64,000 nucleotides of DNA, from assembly GCF_900112615.1 (NCBI RefSeq), contig NZ_FOMK01000005.1, positions 124,001-188,000 on the forward strand, written 5' to 3'. The notes beneath the pieces are model-generated. The model did not search any database and had not been told where the DNA came from. It saw only the letters and a list, made by a program, of their open reading frames with translations. Source of the DNA: Chitinophaga sp. CF118. Lineage in GTDB: Bacteria; Bacteroidota; Bacteroidia; Chitinophagales; Chitinophagaceae. The first letter of the stretch is position 1, and each line of letters starts with the position of its first letter. Shown piece by piece: positions 25,397 to 33,640 of the stretch. A program made the position numbers and the translations under genes.

Positions 25397-27055
25397 TCAG
25401 CTGCCGGTAACTTCCCGGTTCCCTACCCATACAAATCTTCTCAGAATAAATTCAGGATTGGTAAAACTTGCATTCCCCGCCGGATTGCCTCCCGTTACAT
25501 GAAAATCTGAAAAAGCAGCGTGTTGGTTTACCCATATAAACCCGGTAAAGTTAAAAGATACAGGTGTGAAAACACTGTTCATGGCCTCAGTGATCTTTTC
25601 TTTGATCTCCGGGCTCGTAGCATAAGCTGCGCAGGTTATTGCTCCATGCTGCTGTGCCATCTGTTGCGCCAGTTGAATTGACTCGTTGGTATCTTTTGTT
25701 TTTATCAATAACAAAACCGGGCCAAATAATTCCTGTTCAAAAATATTCTTATCTGTACTGTTTACCTCCAGCAGGGTAGGAGTGAAGCCCCGCAGGTGAG
25801 TGAATTCCTCACTTGTTATTGGCTGTCCTTCCAGTATTACTTTGGCACCCAGCTTGTTAGCATTGTGTGCACGCTGTAATGTGGTATCATTTTGCAGGGC
25901 ACCCAGTGTACCTGCTCCCATTTTAGGATTATTCACCAGTGCCTGTACTGCATCTTTGAATTTCTGCACCACTTCATCAAAGCTCAAATGGCCACTGGCC
26001 GTAGATATACCTTGTTGTGAAATGAAGAAATTCTGTGGAGCCGTACACATCTGACCTGAATACAGGGAAACAGAAAAGGCCAGATTCTGTAATACCGCAT
26101 CTATGTCAGTCACGCTGTCGATGATCACAGAATTAACACCAGCTTTTTCTGTAAAGACAGTTTTTCCTGTCAGTGACTCTACATAATTGCCAAATTGGCT
26201 GCCGCCGGTATAGTCGATCAGTTGAATACCCGGATGTTCGCACAGCGTTTTTGAAATAGGAGCAGCAGTTGTATCTGTGGCCAGCTGGCACAGATTAGGA
26301 CTGAATCCTTTTTCCTGTAATACCTGTTGTATGGCGCTTACAGCAATGGCAATGGGTAATATGGCTTTGGGATGCGGTTTTACGATTACGGGATTCCCGG
26401 TTACGAGATCTGCAAAGATCCCGGGTAAAGAGTTCCATACCGGAAATGTGGAACAGCCTATTACCAGACCAATCCCTTTAGGGATAGCTCTGAATTCTTT
26501 TTTCAGTACCAGCGATGATTTACCCATTGGCTTTTCCCACAAGAGTGTTGCCGGGTAACGGGTGCCTTCATGATATCCCATAGCAATGGCTTCCAGTGCA
26601 CGGTCATTAGCGTGTGGGCCGGATGCCTGAAAACTCATCATAAAGCTTTGACCGGTGGTATGCTGTGTGGCATAAGCAATATCAAAGAAACGTTCTTTGA
26701 TCCCTTCCAATGCTTCTACCAGGATATCTGCACGTACGGATACAATGGTATTACGCCATTGGGGAGCGGCGGCTGTTGCTTTTTCTACCAGGTCATTTGC
26801 AGTAAAAACGGGATAGGTGATGCCCAGTGGTTCCTGGGTATAAGGAGATACTTCTTCTCCCGCCCAGGTACTTTCTCCTGACTGTAACAGTTGCTTGAAA
26901 GGTTTTTTCAGCAGCTGAAGATAATTGTCAGATCCCTGTTCAATTGCATTTTCGCCGTAGGCTTTTGGATGTTCGGGGTACTGAGAATAAAACGCGCGGT
27001 CATGATTAGCCTTCACGGCTTTATCAATCGTGTTTTGGTGTTTGATCGTGAGCAT
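25397..27055 (-). CDS. paaN: PaaN-type aldehyde dehydrogenase family protein
   Basis: The 552-residue protein has the length and N-terminal extension of PaaN proteins. The aldehyde dehydrogenase fold shows the cofactor part VTGNPVIVKPHPKAILP, the Glu region VFTEKAGVNSVI, and the catalytic Cys in YSGQMCTAPQNFFI. PaaN has been annotated in phenylacetate degradation as an oxidoreductase for an oepin-derived semialdehyde, but the rest of the paa pathway is not in this window. It is followed by the YceI gene and preceded by a TPR gene 57 bases away, so the three may form an operon. Call by family resemblance. Confidence 0.85.
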   Translation of the reverse strand: MLTIKHQNTIDKAVKANHDRAFYSQYPEHPKAYGENAIEQGSDNYLQLLKKPFKQLLQSGESTWAGEEVSPYTQEPLGITYPVFTANDLVEKATAAAPQWRNTIVSVRADILVEALEGIKERFFDIAYATQHTTGQSFMMSFQASGPHANDRALEAIAMGYHEGTRYPATLLWEKPMGKSSLVLKKEFRAIPKGIGLVIGCSTFPVWNSLPGIFADLVTGNPVIVKPHPKAILPIAIAVSAIQQVLQEKGFSPNLCQLATDTTAAPISKTLCEHPGIQLIDYTGGSQFGNYVESLTGKTVFTEKAGVNSVIIDSVTDIDAVLQNLAFSVSLYSGQMCTAPQNFFISQQGISTASGHLSFDEVVQKFKDAVQALVNNPKMGAGTLGALQNDTTLQRAHNANKLGAKVILEGQPITSEEFTHLRGFTPTLLEVNSTDKNIFEQELFGPVLLLIKTKDTNESIQLAQQMAQQHGAITCAAYATSPEIKEKITEAMNSVFTPVSFNFTGFIWVNQHAAFSDFHVTGGNPAGNASFTNPEFILRRFVWVGNREVTGS

Positions 27056-27112
27056 ATGTGGAATTTGTGGATTTATTCGATCTTTCGCTCAATCAGCCAG
27101 TCTGTTCATTTC

Positions 27113-28198
27113 TCACCTTGGGAGTGAGAAATGATTGTCGTTATAGTGTTCATCCGGTCTCATCTTCAAAGTGTGACTTCGCTGGAATTGCAGAAAACCA
27201 TCATAATCGGATTTATGAAGGCTGGTCCAGGCTTTAAAGGCCGCCTGGTTAGCCACTGGTCCGAATATCCATTGATTATAAGCTTCGAACATTCCCTCTC
27301 TAAGTAAGGTACGTTGGAAGTCGAACAATGCATACGGAAATCTGAGACCAGAAAAATTATACCAGTCCAGCAGGAAGCGCGTACGTAACATGGTGAGGCT
27401 TTCAGGGTCTATACCTGTCATCACCACACCTACCTGTTTGCCCATAGCTGCCAGGTAATTGTTCTCGAACTCCGCTGCAGACGGACGTTTGCTTTTTTTA
27501 GTAGCCTGCTGTTGTTGCTCTTCAACAGCTTTACTCAGGATGGATGGATCGTTGTATAATTTTTTATAGGCATCTATCAGCATGTTCCTGACTTCAGCTG
27601 TACGGTCAGTATAACTTTCCAGGTTTACAAAGATCTCCCCATAAATAATAATCCACAGCACATCCTTTGTATAAGCATAGGCCCGTGCAGCATTATAATA
27701 ATTACTGGGGAAGTTGGGATCTTTCTCGATTCCTTTCAGCCAGCTACCCATGCCTCCTTCGTAAATTTTCAGGAACATCAGCAGTTGTCCGTTATCATTA
27801 TATAACTCTCCGCTTTCAGGAAATTTCTTCAGTCCTTTCTCGTATAGTTTCTGCGCTGTTTTCCATTCCTGACGTGCCTGGTAAATATTTCCTGCAATCT
27901 GGTAAAGCTGCGCATCTGCTTCTTTTTTATTCAGCAGGGATTCTATGATATTTTTTGATTTACTCATATCACCCTGCAGGTAATAGGCAAATCCCAGTTG
28001 CTTACGGAATTCTACATTATCAGGTTCCATTTGTAATGCCTGATTCAGTACCAGTATGGCATTGGCGTAATCTCCATCACGAATAAAACTGGTAGCTGTA
28101 TTGTATAATTCCTTTGAATCCTGTGCCGATGCAATTGCAGATGAAAACAATAGTCCAACAAATAACATTGTTTTCAATAAAGAATCCCTCATATTCAT
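27113..28198 (-). CDS. Exported TPR-repeat protein
   Basis: The 361-residue protein has a signal peptide (FVGLLFSSAIASAQ) and four TPR units in the first half (ATSFIRDGDYANAILVLNQA; then GFAYYLQGDMSKSKNIIESL; AGNIYQARQEWKTAQKLYEK and ELYNDNGQLLMFLKIYEGG). The second half is a helical region containing EQQQQATKKSKRPSA and LTMLRTRFLLDWYNFSGL, seen in Bacteroidota proteins of unknown function. It should lie in the periplasm. It precedes paaN by 57 bases, with a 10-base-pair hairpin (27107-27133) at its stop codon, so cotranscription is partial at best. Confidence 0.82.
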   Translation of the reverse strand: MNMRDSLLKTMLFVGLLFSSAIASAQDSKELYNTATSFIRDGDYANAILVLNQALQMEPDNVEFRKQLGFAYYLQGDMSKSKNIIESLLNKKEADAQLYQIAGNIYQARQEWKTAQKLYEKGLKKFPESGELYNDNGQLLMFLKIYEGGMGSWLKGIEKDPNFPSNYYNAARAYAYTKDVLWIIIYGEIFVNLESYTDRTAEVRNMLIDAYKKLYNDPSILSKAVEEQQQQATKKSKRPSAAEFENNYLAAMGKQVGVVMTGIDPESLTMLRTRFLLDWYNFSGLRFPYALFDFQRTLLREGMFEAYNQWIFGPVANQAAFKAWTSLHKSDYDGFLQFQRSHTLKMRPDEHYNDNHFSLPR

Positions 28199-28262
28199 GC
28201 CTGTCTGAACGTTTGTTGTAAAAATAAAGAAAAAAGTGTGCCATCCGCTTTTAAGTCCAATT

Positions 28263-28292
28263 AAAAAGCCCGGGCAATTATTTTGCCCGGGC
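28263..28292 (-). terminator. Intrinsic terminator of the DUF1015 gene
   Basis: GCCCGGGCAA (28268-28277) pairs with TTGCCCGGGC (28283-28292) around a 5-base loop. On the minus strand it is followed by TTTTTAA. Confidence 0.88.
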
Positions 28293-28316
28293 CGGATATA
28301 TCAGCTAATTATGTTA

Positions 28317-29558
28317 TCAGATCAGGTGGCTGATCAGTCCATCTCTGAGTTTAGGTTCAAACCAGGTGCTTTTTGGAGGCATTACATTACCACTATCTGC
28401 GATATCAAATAACTGCTGAATAGTAACGGGATAGAGTGCAAATGCCACTTTCATTTCACCACTGTCTACTCTCTTTACCAGTTCATTCAGCCCGCGGATG
28501 CCGCCAACAAAATCAATACGCTTGTCCGTACGCTGATCTTTAATACCCAGGATTTTGTCCAGCACATTATTGGAAAGGATAGTTACATCCAGGATGCCAA
28601 TTGGATCAGTGGTATAGGTGCCTTCTTCTGCCACCAGACGGTACCAGGTACCATCCAGATACATGCTGAATTCATGCAGCATGGATGGCTGCTGGGGCAT
28701 ATGGCCAATGGGCTCTACATTGAAATCATATTCCAGCCTGGACAGCAGGGCTTCTTTGCTCAGGCCGTTCAGATCTTTTACTACGCGGTTATAATCCAGG
28801 ATCACCAGTTGGCTGGCCGGGAAAATAGTGGTCAGGAAAAAATTAGCCGGATCATCTGCAGTGATGATCTTCTGTTCTGCCAATTCTTTCTGCACCAAAG
28901 AGGCAGAGGCGGCACGATGATGTCCGTCTGCGATATAGGTGAAGGGTACTTTTTTCTCAAAAAGGGTGCTGATTTCATTTACAGCAGTAGGTTCATCTAC
29001 TACCCAAACGGTATGCTGAATACCATCTGAAGCTGTAAAATCGTAAGCCGGAGTGTGGGCCGCCATCCAGTGATCCACCAGGAAGTTCACCTCTGGCACA
29101 TCGTTATAGGTCAGGAATACGTTCCCTGTCTGGGCACGGGTGGTTTTGATATTGTTGATACGGTCCTGTTCTTTATCAGGCCGGGTAAATTCATGTTTCT
29201 TAATGATTCCATTATTATAATCTGATACGGAGGATGCACAAACGAGTCCAGTCTGGGTACGACCGTTCATTACCAGTTTATAAATATAATAGCAAGGGGT
29301 ATTATCCTGGAAAAGTGTCCCTTCTTTAATGAAGCGTTGCAGGTTCTCTGCTGCTTTATCGTATACCGCCTGACTATATACATCTGTACCTTCCGGCAGG
29401 TCTATTTCCGATTTGGAAACATGGTAAAAAGCATATGGGTTACCTGTTGCTTCTACCTTTGCTTCTGCTGCGCTCAGCACATCATAGGGGCGTGCCGCTA
29501 CTTTGTCTGCCAGTGCCGGAGTAGGTCTTAATCCTTTGAAGGGTTTGATGATTGCCAT
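28317..29558 (-). CDS. DUF1015 family protein
   Basis: The 413-residue protein matches DUF1015: it opens with IIKPFKGLRPTPALADKVAA and RPYDVLS, and has VSDYNNGIIKKHEFTRPDKE and FTYIADGHHRAASASL. The ADGHHR motif suggests a nucleotide or metal site, and a distant ParB/serine-kinase-like fold has been reported for the family. In many bacteria the gene lies by serC and serA, as here with serC. A -7 box TACTTTTG is found 20 bases upstream and a strong terminator follows, so it is a separate unit from serC. Confidence 0.9.
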   Translation of the reverse strand: MAIIKPFKGLRPTPALADKVAARPYDVLSAAEAKVEATGNPYAFYHVSKSEIDLPEGTDVYSQAVYDKAAENLQRFIKEGTLFQDNTPCYYIYKLVMNGRTQTGLVCASSVSDYNNGIIKKHEFTRPDKEQDRINNIKTTRAQTGNVFLTYNDVPEVNFLVDHWMAAHTPAYDFTASDGIQHTVWVVDEPTAVNEISTLFEKKVPFTYIADGHHRAASASLVQKELAEQKIITADDPANFFLTTIFPASQLVILDYNRVVKDLNGLSKEALLSRLEYDFNVEPIGHMPQQPSMLHEFSMYLDGTWYRLVAEEGTYTTDPIGILDVTILSNNVLDKILGIKDQRTDKRIDFVGGIRGLNELVKRVDSGEMKVAFALYPVTIQQLFDIADSGNVMPPKSTWFEPKLRDGLISHLI

Positions 29559-29578
29559 GATTTATAATTGTTAAGCCG

Positions 29579-29586
29579 CAAAAGTA
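29579..29586 (-). promoter_or_regulatory. -7 promoter element of the DUF1015 gene
   Basis: On the minus strand the bases read TACTTTTG, a match to TAnnTTTG, 21 bases before the ATG at 29558. Confidence 0.45.
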
Positions 29587-29606
29587 ATTAATTAATGCAC
29601 CAATAC

Positions 29607-29646
29607 ATAACACAAAGGGCTCCTGTTCAGGAGCCCTTTGTGTTAT
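29607..29646 (-). terminator. Strong intrinsic terminator of serC
   Basis: A perfect 19-base-pair stem (29607-29625 with 29628-29646) with a 2-base minimal loop lies 16 bases after the serC stop. The lower stem is A/T-rich on both sides, so it could work in either direction. Confidence 0.9.
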
Positions 29647-29662
29647 GTTGTAAAGAAATCTT

Positions 29663-30733
29663 TTATGCTTTCTTCAGACTGAAATATTTCATTGCTTCTA
29701 CAAGCACCTCTACACTGTCGTACGGGAGGGCGTTGTAGAGAGAGGCGCGGAAACCGCCTACCATGCGATGACCTTTGATACCAACGATATCCTCTTTCTT
29801 GCAGAATTTAAGGAATTCTTCTTCCAGTTCCGGTTTATCCATGATAAAGGATACGTTCATACGGCTGCGGTCTTCTTTGGCCACAGTACCACGGAACAGT
29901 GGATTTTGATCGATCTCATTATATAAGAGTGCAGCTTTCTTCTCATTAATCTTTTCTATACCAGCTGCTCCGCCCTGATCTCTCAGCCAGCGCAGTGTCA
30001 GCATTGAAATATAGATAGCAAATACGGGAGGGGTATTTAACATGGAACCGTTTTCAACATGATTACGGTAATCCAGTATGGATGGTATTTTACGGGTTAC
30101 TTTTCCCAGCGCACTCTTGCGAACAGCAACCATAGTGGTACCTGCAGCTCCCATGTTTTTCTGTACGCCGGCATATATGAGGGTGAACTTGTTAAAGTCA
30201 AGTTGACGGCTCAGTATATCACTGCTCATATCAGCCACCAATGGCACTTCAGTCTCCGGCATCTTCTGCCATTGAGTACCATAGATGGTGTTGTTGGTAG
30301 TTATATGAAGGTAAGCTGACTTTGGCTGAATAGTAAACTGTTTCGGAATATAGGTGTAGTTACTCTCCTTAGAGCTGGCAGCTACATCTACGAATCCAAA
30401 TTGTTTTGCTTCTTTAATAGCCTTGTTACTCCATACACCAGTATCGATGTAGGACGCCGTCCCATCATTTTCCAGCAAATTCATAGGTACCTGAAGAAAT
30501 TGGGTAGTAGCCCCACCATGCAGGTAGAGTACTTCGAAATCATCTTCCAATTGCATCAGTTCCTTTACGAGATTGCGTGCCTCATCCAAAACCGCCTGAA
30601 ACAGCGGGGTTCTATGTCCAATTTCCAAAATAGACATTCCTGAACCCTCAAAGTCAATCAAAGCTTTGCTGGCCTTGTATAGCACCTCATTTGGCAGTAC
30701 AGAAGGCCCTGCGTTAAAATTATGCACCTTCAT
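29663..30733 (-). CDS. serC: Phosphoserine aminotransferase
   Basis: The PLP enzyme moves an amino group from glutamate to 3-phosphohydroxypyruvate in serine synthesis (and acts in pyridoxine synthesis in some bacteria). The ATG at 30733 starts MKVHNFNAGPSVLPNEVL, the normal SerC N-terminus (356 residues); the longer frame to 30772 adds 13 residues unlike the family. LHGGATTQF binds the cofactor phosphate, and the Schiff-base Lys is in YAGVQKNMGAAG (about residue 192). The His/Arg region at the C-terminus, GIKGHRMVGGFRASLYNAL, is intact. No serA lies next to it. Confidence 0.96.
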   Translation of the reverse strand: MKVHNFNAGPSVLPNEVLYKASKALIDFEGSGMSILEIGHRTPLFQAVLDEARNLVKELMQLEDDFEVLYLHGGATTQFLQVPMNLLENDGTASYIDTGVWSNKAIKEAKQFGFVDVAASSKESNYTYIPKQFTIQPKSAYLHITTNNTIYGTQWQKMPETEVPLVADMSSDILSRQLDFNKFTLIYAGVQKNMGAAGTTMVAVRKSALGKVTRKIPSILDYRNHVENGSMLNTPPVFAIYISMLTLRWLRDQGGAAGIEKINEKKAALLYNEIDQNPLFRGTVAKEDRSRMNVSFIMDKPELEEEFLKFCKKEDIVGIKGHRMVGGFRASLYNALPYDSVEVLVEAMKYFSLKKA

Positions 30734-30870
30734 AGGTCGATCTAAGTTAAATACATTGTTAGCTTTTTCCACGTTGTTCTTGGTTTGTTCAGAGGAATGG
30801 ATTAAAAAATGTATGGTATTTCAAAATGATGCTAATAGCGTGTAGGATAAGGCTAAAAAGATAGTATTAA

Positions 30871-30878
30871 CAAAGATA
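30871..30878 (-). promoter_or_regulatory. -7 promoter element upstream of serC
   Basis: The minus strand reads TATCTTTG, matching TAnnTTTG, about 138 bases before the serC ATG. The leader would be about 130 bases long. No clear -33 element was found. Confidence 0.35.
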
Positions 30879-30920
30879 AATTATTATTTTTTAAAATCGA
30901 AATTAATTGAAAATACCCCA

Positions 30921-31856
30921 TTATTCTTCTTGTCTGCCTATCATTTTGTCTTTTACAGGGAGTACCTTCTCCTTCAAGAAAATTTTGGCGTCAAGCTCGC
31001 CTAAATGCGGCATACCGGCATTTACCCAAGCGGTATACCAAAAACTTGAAATCATGAATATGGCGCCACACATCCGTCGTTCTACCATGTTCCCCAGCAC
31101 CTGTTGATAGGCCCTGGTATAGGCTGTTGAATAGGTTCTTACCAGTTTACCACTTCTGTTTTCATAGGCATAACGCTGATCTGTTGGGAAGTGAATGCTC
31201 AACGTCCGTTCTTTCTTTAATACCGTATCTGCCGCCATTGCACTTTCCCTAACGATCTGCCATGTGGTGGCCTGGATATCCCGGATATATACTGCTTTAC
31301 CAGCCCAATAGTTAAAAGCCTGGTCGGCCAGCAACTCTGGAATCCGCGATTCCCATAGTCCATGAATGCCTTGCTGACCAGTAAACTGGCCATTATGATT
31401 GGAACAGGCATGCAGGGGAACATGGGCATCTGCTATATAATGCCCGAGATCAGCACTAAGTTTCATAATCTGAGCGCTATTCTTTTCCTGGAATGCTTTT
31501 GTAAGGCGGGCCATCATATGAGAGATATGCCAGGGAAGGATCCCGTAGGTATTCAATGTATCCTCACTGAACTTCGTAACTGCATCCCGCCATACTACAG
31601 GGAGGTATTCTTCTCTGTAATGATCAATATCAATATAATGCCGGGGACCTTCTGCAGCTACTATATATCGCCGCTTATCAGCATCTGTGGCGTGATTAGT
31701 CAGGTATTCCAGTTGTGGTTTATATAATGCGATCATTTCCGGTGGTAATAAAAATACCGCCAGCCGATTAATACGCTGATGGGCAAAAAAGCCCCATCCT
31801 TTTGTTGAAATTGGAAAGAATATGATCAGCATGATCACAAATAGCCGGAGAAACAT
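30921..31856 (-). CDS. Exported zinc-dependent phospholipase C / S1-P1 nuclease-like protein
   Basis: The ATG at 31856 gives a signal peptide MFLRLFVIMLIIFFPISTKG, and the mature protein begins Trp-Gly, where the N-terminal Trp is a zinc ligand in this fold. Several conserved His and Asp residues follow: FFAHQRINR, EGPRHYIDIDHY, LPWHISHMMARL, and DLGHYIADAHVPLHACSNHN. This pattern is that of the trinuclear-zinc phospholipase C/S1-P1 nuclease superfamily, so it cleaves phosphate esters outside the cytoplasm; lipid or nucleic acid cannot be distinguished. A -7 box at 31872-31879 overlaps the alternative ATG 31874, which supports the shorter start. Confidence 0.88.
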   Translation of the reverse strand: MFLRLFVIMLIIFFPISTKGWGFFAHQRINRLAVFLLPPEMIALYKPQLEYLTNHATDADKRRYIVAAEGPRHYIDIDHYREEYLPVVWRDAVTKFSEDTLNTYGILPWHISHMMARLTKAFQEKNSAQIMKLSADLGHYIADAHVPLHACSNHNGQFTGQQGIHGLWESRIPELLADQAFNYWAGKAVYIRDIQATTWQIVRESAMAADTVLKKERTLSIHFPTDQRYAYENRSGKLVRTYSTAYTRAYQQVLGNMVERRMCGAIFMISSFWYTAWVNAGMPHLGELDAKIFLKEKVLPVKDKMIGRQEE

Positions 31857-31871
31857 TGGGAAACTGGTTAA

Positions 31872-31879
31872 CAAACGTA
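31872..31879 (-). promoter_or_regulatory. -7 promoter element of the phospholipase C/S1-P1-like gene
   Basis: The minus strand reads TACGTTTG, a match to TAnnTTTG. The transcript would start near 31865 and the leader would be about 10 bases. Confidence 0.45.
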
Positions 31880-31906
31880 ATAATTTAACTCTTGGAAGAT
31901 AGCATG

Positions 31907-32015
31907 ACTATACCTCAACTATACCTCAGCTATACTCTGGCCAGGTTCATCCTACGTTCATCTTACGTTTAAAGACGTAGGATGAACGTAGGATGAACCT
32001 GGCCAGAGCATAGTT
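31907..32015. repeat. Complex repeat: 11-base direct repeats joined to a 41-bp hairpin
   Basis: Two exact copies of ACTATACCTCA stand at 31907-31917 and 31918-31928, with a partial third. They run into a left arm 31928-31968, which pairs with 31975-32015 with three mismatches in 41 bases and a 6-base loop. The arms themselves contain the 11-base direct repeat GTTCATCCTAC/GTTCATCTTAC. It lies between two genes on the minus strand. It is not a normal terminator because there is no T-run next to the stem. Confidence 0.85.
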
Positions 32016-32109
32016 ATGTATTTGTTATATACTGTTCATGCACTTATCATGTACTTTAAATTACCTCTTTTTTGAGATAATTTGTTTTTGACGTTAATAA
32101 ATTTACTGA

Positions 32110-32736
32110 TTATTTATGATGATGGCCATCGAGGCTGGTCACCCCTCCACTCACTGCAAATTTCATCGCTTCACCTGCTGAAATATTGGTCAGATGTTTT
32201 ACCCGTTCATTGGGGACCATAAAAACTTTCCCGGTGATGGCATAGGCATGGGGAACATACACTGCCATGTGATTATCTAATCCCAGGCTGCTAACATCTG
32301 TCTGGGTAATAAAGCCCATTTCCCATACATCCACACCATAGATCTGTACCAGTACCGGGTGATCAAACTTTTTCTTTTCTCCTACAAAAGCATCAAATAC
32401 ATCCTTTACGGAAGTATAGATATACTTAATAAAAGGGGTTCTTTCCAGTAGTTGATCAAATAAAGAGAAGATCCTGCTTAATATAAATGAAGAACTCAGA
32501 TAGCCTACTCCCACTACCAGTGCTATAACAAGTATAAAACCTACCCCTTTATAGCGGAGATATTTCAGCGGAGTATCTATGGGAATCAGTTCTCTGGGTA
32601 TGATATTATCAATTGTCATAAATGCCCAGTAAAGTGTCAGTGCTGTAATCCCAACTGGGGCAAGAATGATCAATCCCTGGAAAAAATACCGCAACATGCG
32701 GGCTGCCAGGAGTTTCAATCGGATTTTTGGAGACAT
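32110..32736 (-). CDS. DUF502 family membrane protein
   Basis: The 208-residue protein has two transmembrane helices (FFQGLIILAPVGITALTLYW and GVGFILVIALVVGVGYLSS). The family block RTPFIKYIYTSVKDVFDAF follows, then a soluble beta-rich part with VYVPHAYAITGKVFMVP. DUF502 proteins are inner-membrane proteins of unknown function. The C-terminus is His-rich (GHHHK). The gene stands alone, with the long hairpin element downstream. Confidence 0.88.
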   Translation of the reverse strand: MSPKIRLKLLAARMLRYFFQGLIILAPVGITALTLYWAFMTIDNIIPRELIPIDTPLKYLRYKGVGFILVIALVVGVGYLSSSFILSRIFSLFDQLLERTPFIKYIYTSVKDVFDAFVGEKKKFDHPVLVQIYGVDVWEMGFITQTDVSSLGLDNHMAVYVPHAYAITGKVFMVPNERVKHLTNISAGEAMKFAVSGGVTSLDGHHHK

Positions 32737-32873
32737 ATATTATTTGTGTATAAGTGTGCCCCGGGTTCAATCCGGGCTGTGACTGCACGAAGTTACATAG
32801 TTTATTTTATCCCCCTTTTTCTTGTCTGTCTCCTGCTCTCTATCAAGATAAGCACATTAAATAAATTTGTCCT

Positions 32874-32910
32874 GGAAACTTTTGTAGTTTAAAAAGTTTC
32901 CATAGTTTTG
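32874..32910 (+). promoter_or_regulatory. Promoter of the efflux operon with embedded TetR operator
   Basis: A -33 TTTG (32881-32884) and a -7 TAGTTTTG (32903-32910) are 18 bases apart. The palindrome GGAAACTTTT (32874-32883) and AAAAGTTTCC (32892-32901), with an 8-base spacer, covers the -33 element and the spacer and ends one base before the -7 box. This arrangement is typical of repressor operators. The repressor is most likely the TetR protein encoded 110 bases downstream as the first gene of the operon. Confidence 0.72.
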
Positions 32911-33019
32911 CTGCTGTAGCAAGACAAATCTGTTAAAACCACCGACTGGAAAAACCAATAATGATCCAATTGACTGGAAATGAGCCCGCAATAAGAAAAA
33001 AAACTTCATACACTTCAAA

Positions 33020-33634
33020 ATGGAAATACAGGAACGGATCCTCGATACTTCATTTGGCTTGTTCCGGCAATTTGGAACAAGGTCTATTACGATGGATGAT
33101 ATAGCCCAGAAAATGGGTGTATCTAAAAAAACGCTGTATGCACATTTTGCTGATAAAGATGAACTGGTAATGAACGCTATTTCCCGTTATCTCAAGGAAA
33201 TGGAGAGGGAATCTGTGGAAAATCAGCAGAAAGCCGGAGATGCGATTGAGGAACTCTTTCTTGTAATGCAGATGCTGGATGAATGCTTCCGTTATATGAA
33301 TCCTATAGTGCTGTTTGATCTGCAACGTTTCCATCCTCAGGCATTTCAGGTATTCCAGGATTATAAAAATGGCGGATTACAGCTCATCATCCGTCAGAAC
33401 CTGGAGCGCGGCGTAAAGGAAGGTCTTTATCGTCCGGAACTCGATCTTGATATCATGACGCAATACCGGCTGGCCACTACCATGTTATGCTTTCAGCCGG
33501 ATGCATTCCCGGTGGCTAAATACGAAATGAGTAAAGTGCAGCGGATCCTGCTGGAACATTACCTATATGGCCTTGTATCTGAAGAAGGATACAAACGTAT
33601 AGGACAATACAAGGAAATAACTCTTGCAAAATAA
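33020..33634 (+). CDS. TetR/AcrR family regulator of the RND efflux operon
   Basis: The 204-residue protein has the TetR helix-turn-helix at residues 5-50 (ILDTSFGLFRQFGTRSITMD; IAQKMGVSKKTLYAHFADKD). A helical ligand-binding domain makes up the rest. It begins the operon, followed after 6 bases by a TolC gene, an adaptor and an RND pump, so it is almost surely their local repressor. A matched palindrome overlies the promoter. The inducer is unknown but is probably a pump substrate. Confidence 0.93.
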   Translation: MEIQERILDTSFGLFRQFGTRSITMDDIAQKMGVSKKTLYAHFADKDELVMNAISRYLKEMERESVENQQKAGDAIEELFLVMQMLDECFRYMNPIVLFDLQRFHPQAFQVFQDYKNGGLQLIIRQNLERGVKEGLYRPELDLDIMTQYRLATTMLCFQPDAFPVAKYEMSKVQRILLEHYLYGLVSEEGYKRIGQYKEITLAK

Positions 33635-33640
33635 ACCTTT

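Noticed and set aside
27107..27133. 10-base-pair hairpin at the end of the TPR gene as terminator
   Set aside because: No T-run follows on the minus strand and it overlaps the last codons. It may attenuate transcription but is not supported as a terminator.
29663..30772. Longer start of serC at 30772
   Set aside because: The 13 extra residues are unlike SerC, and the ATG at 30733 gives the normal family N-terminus.
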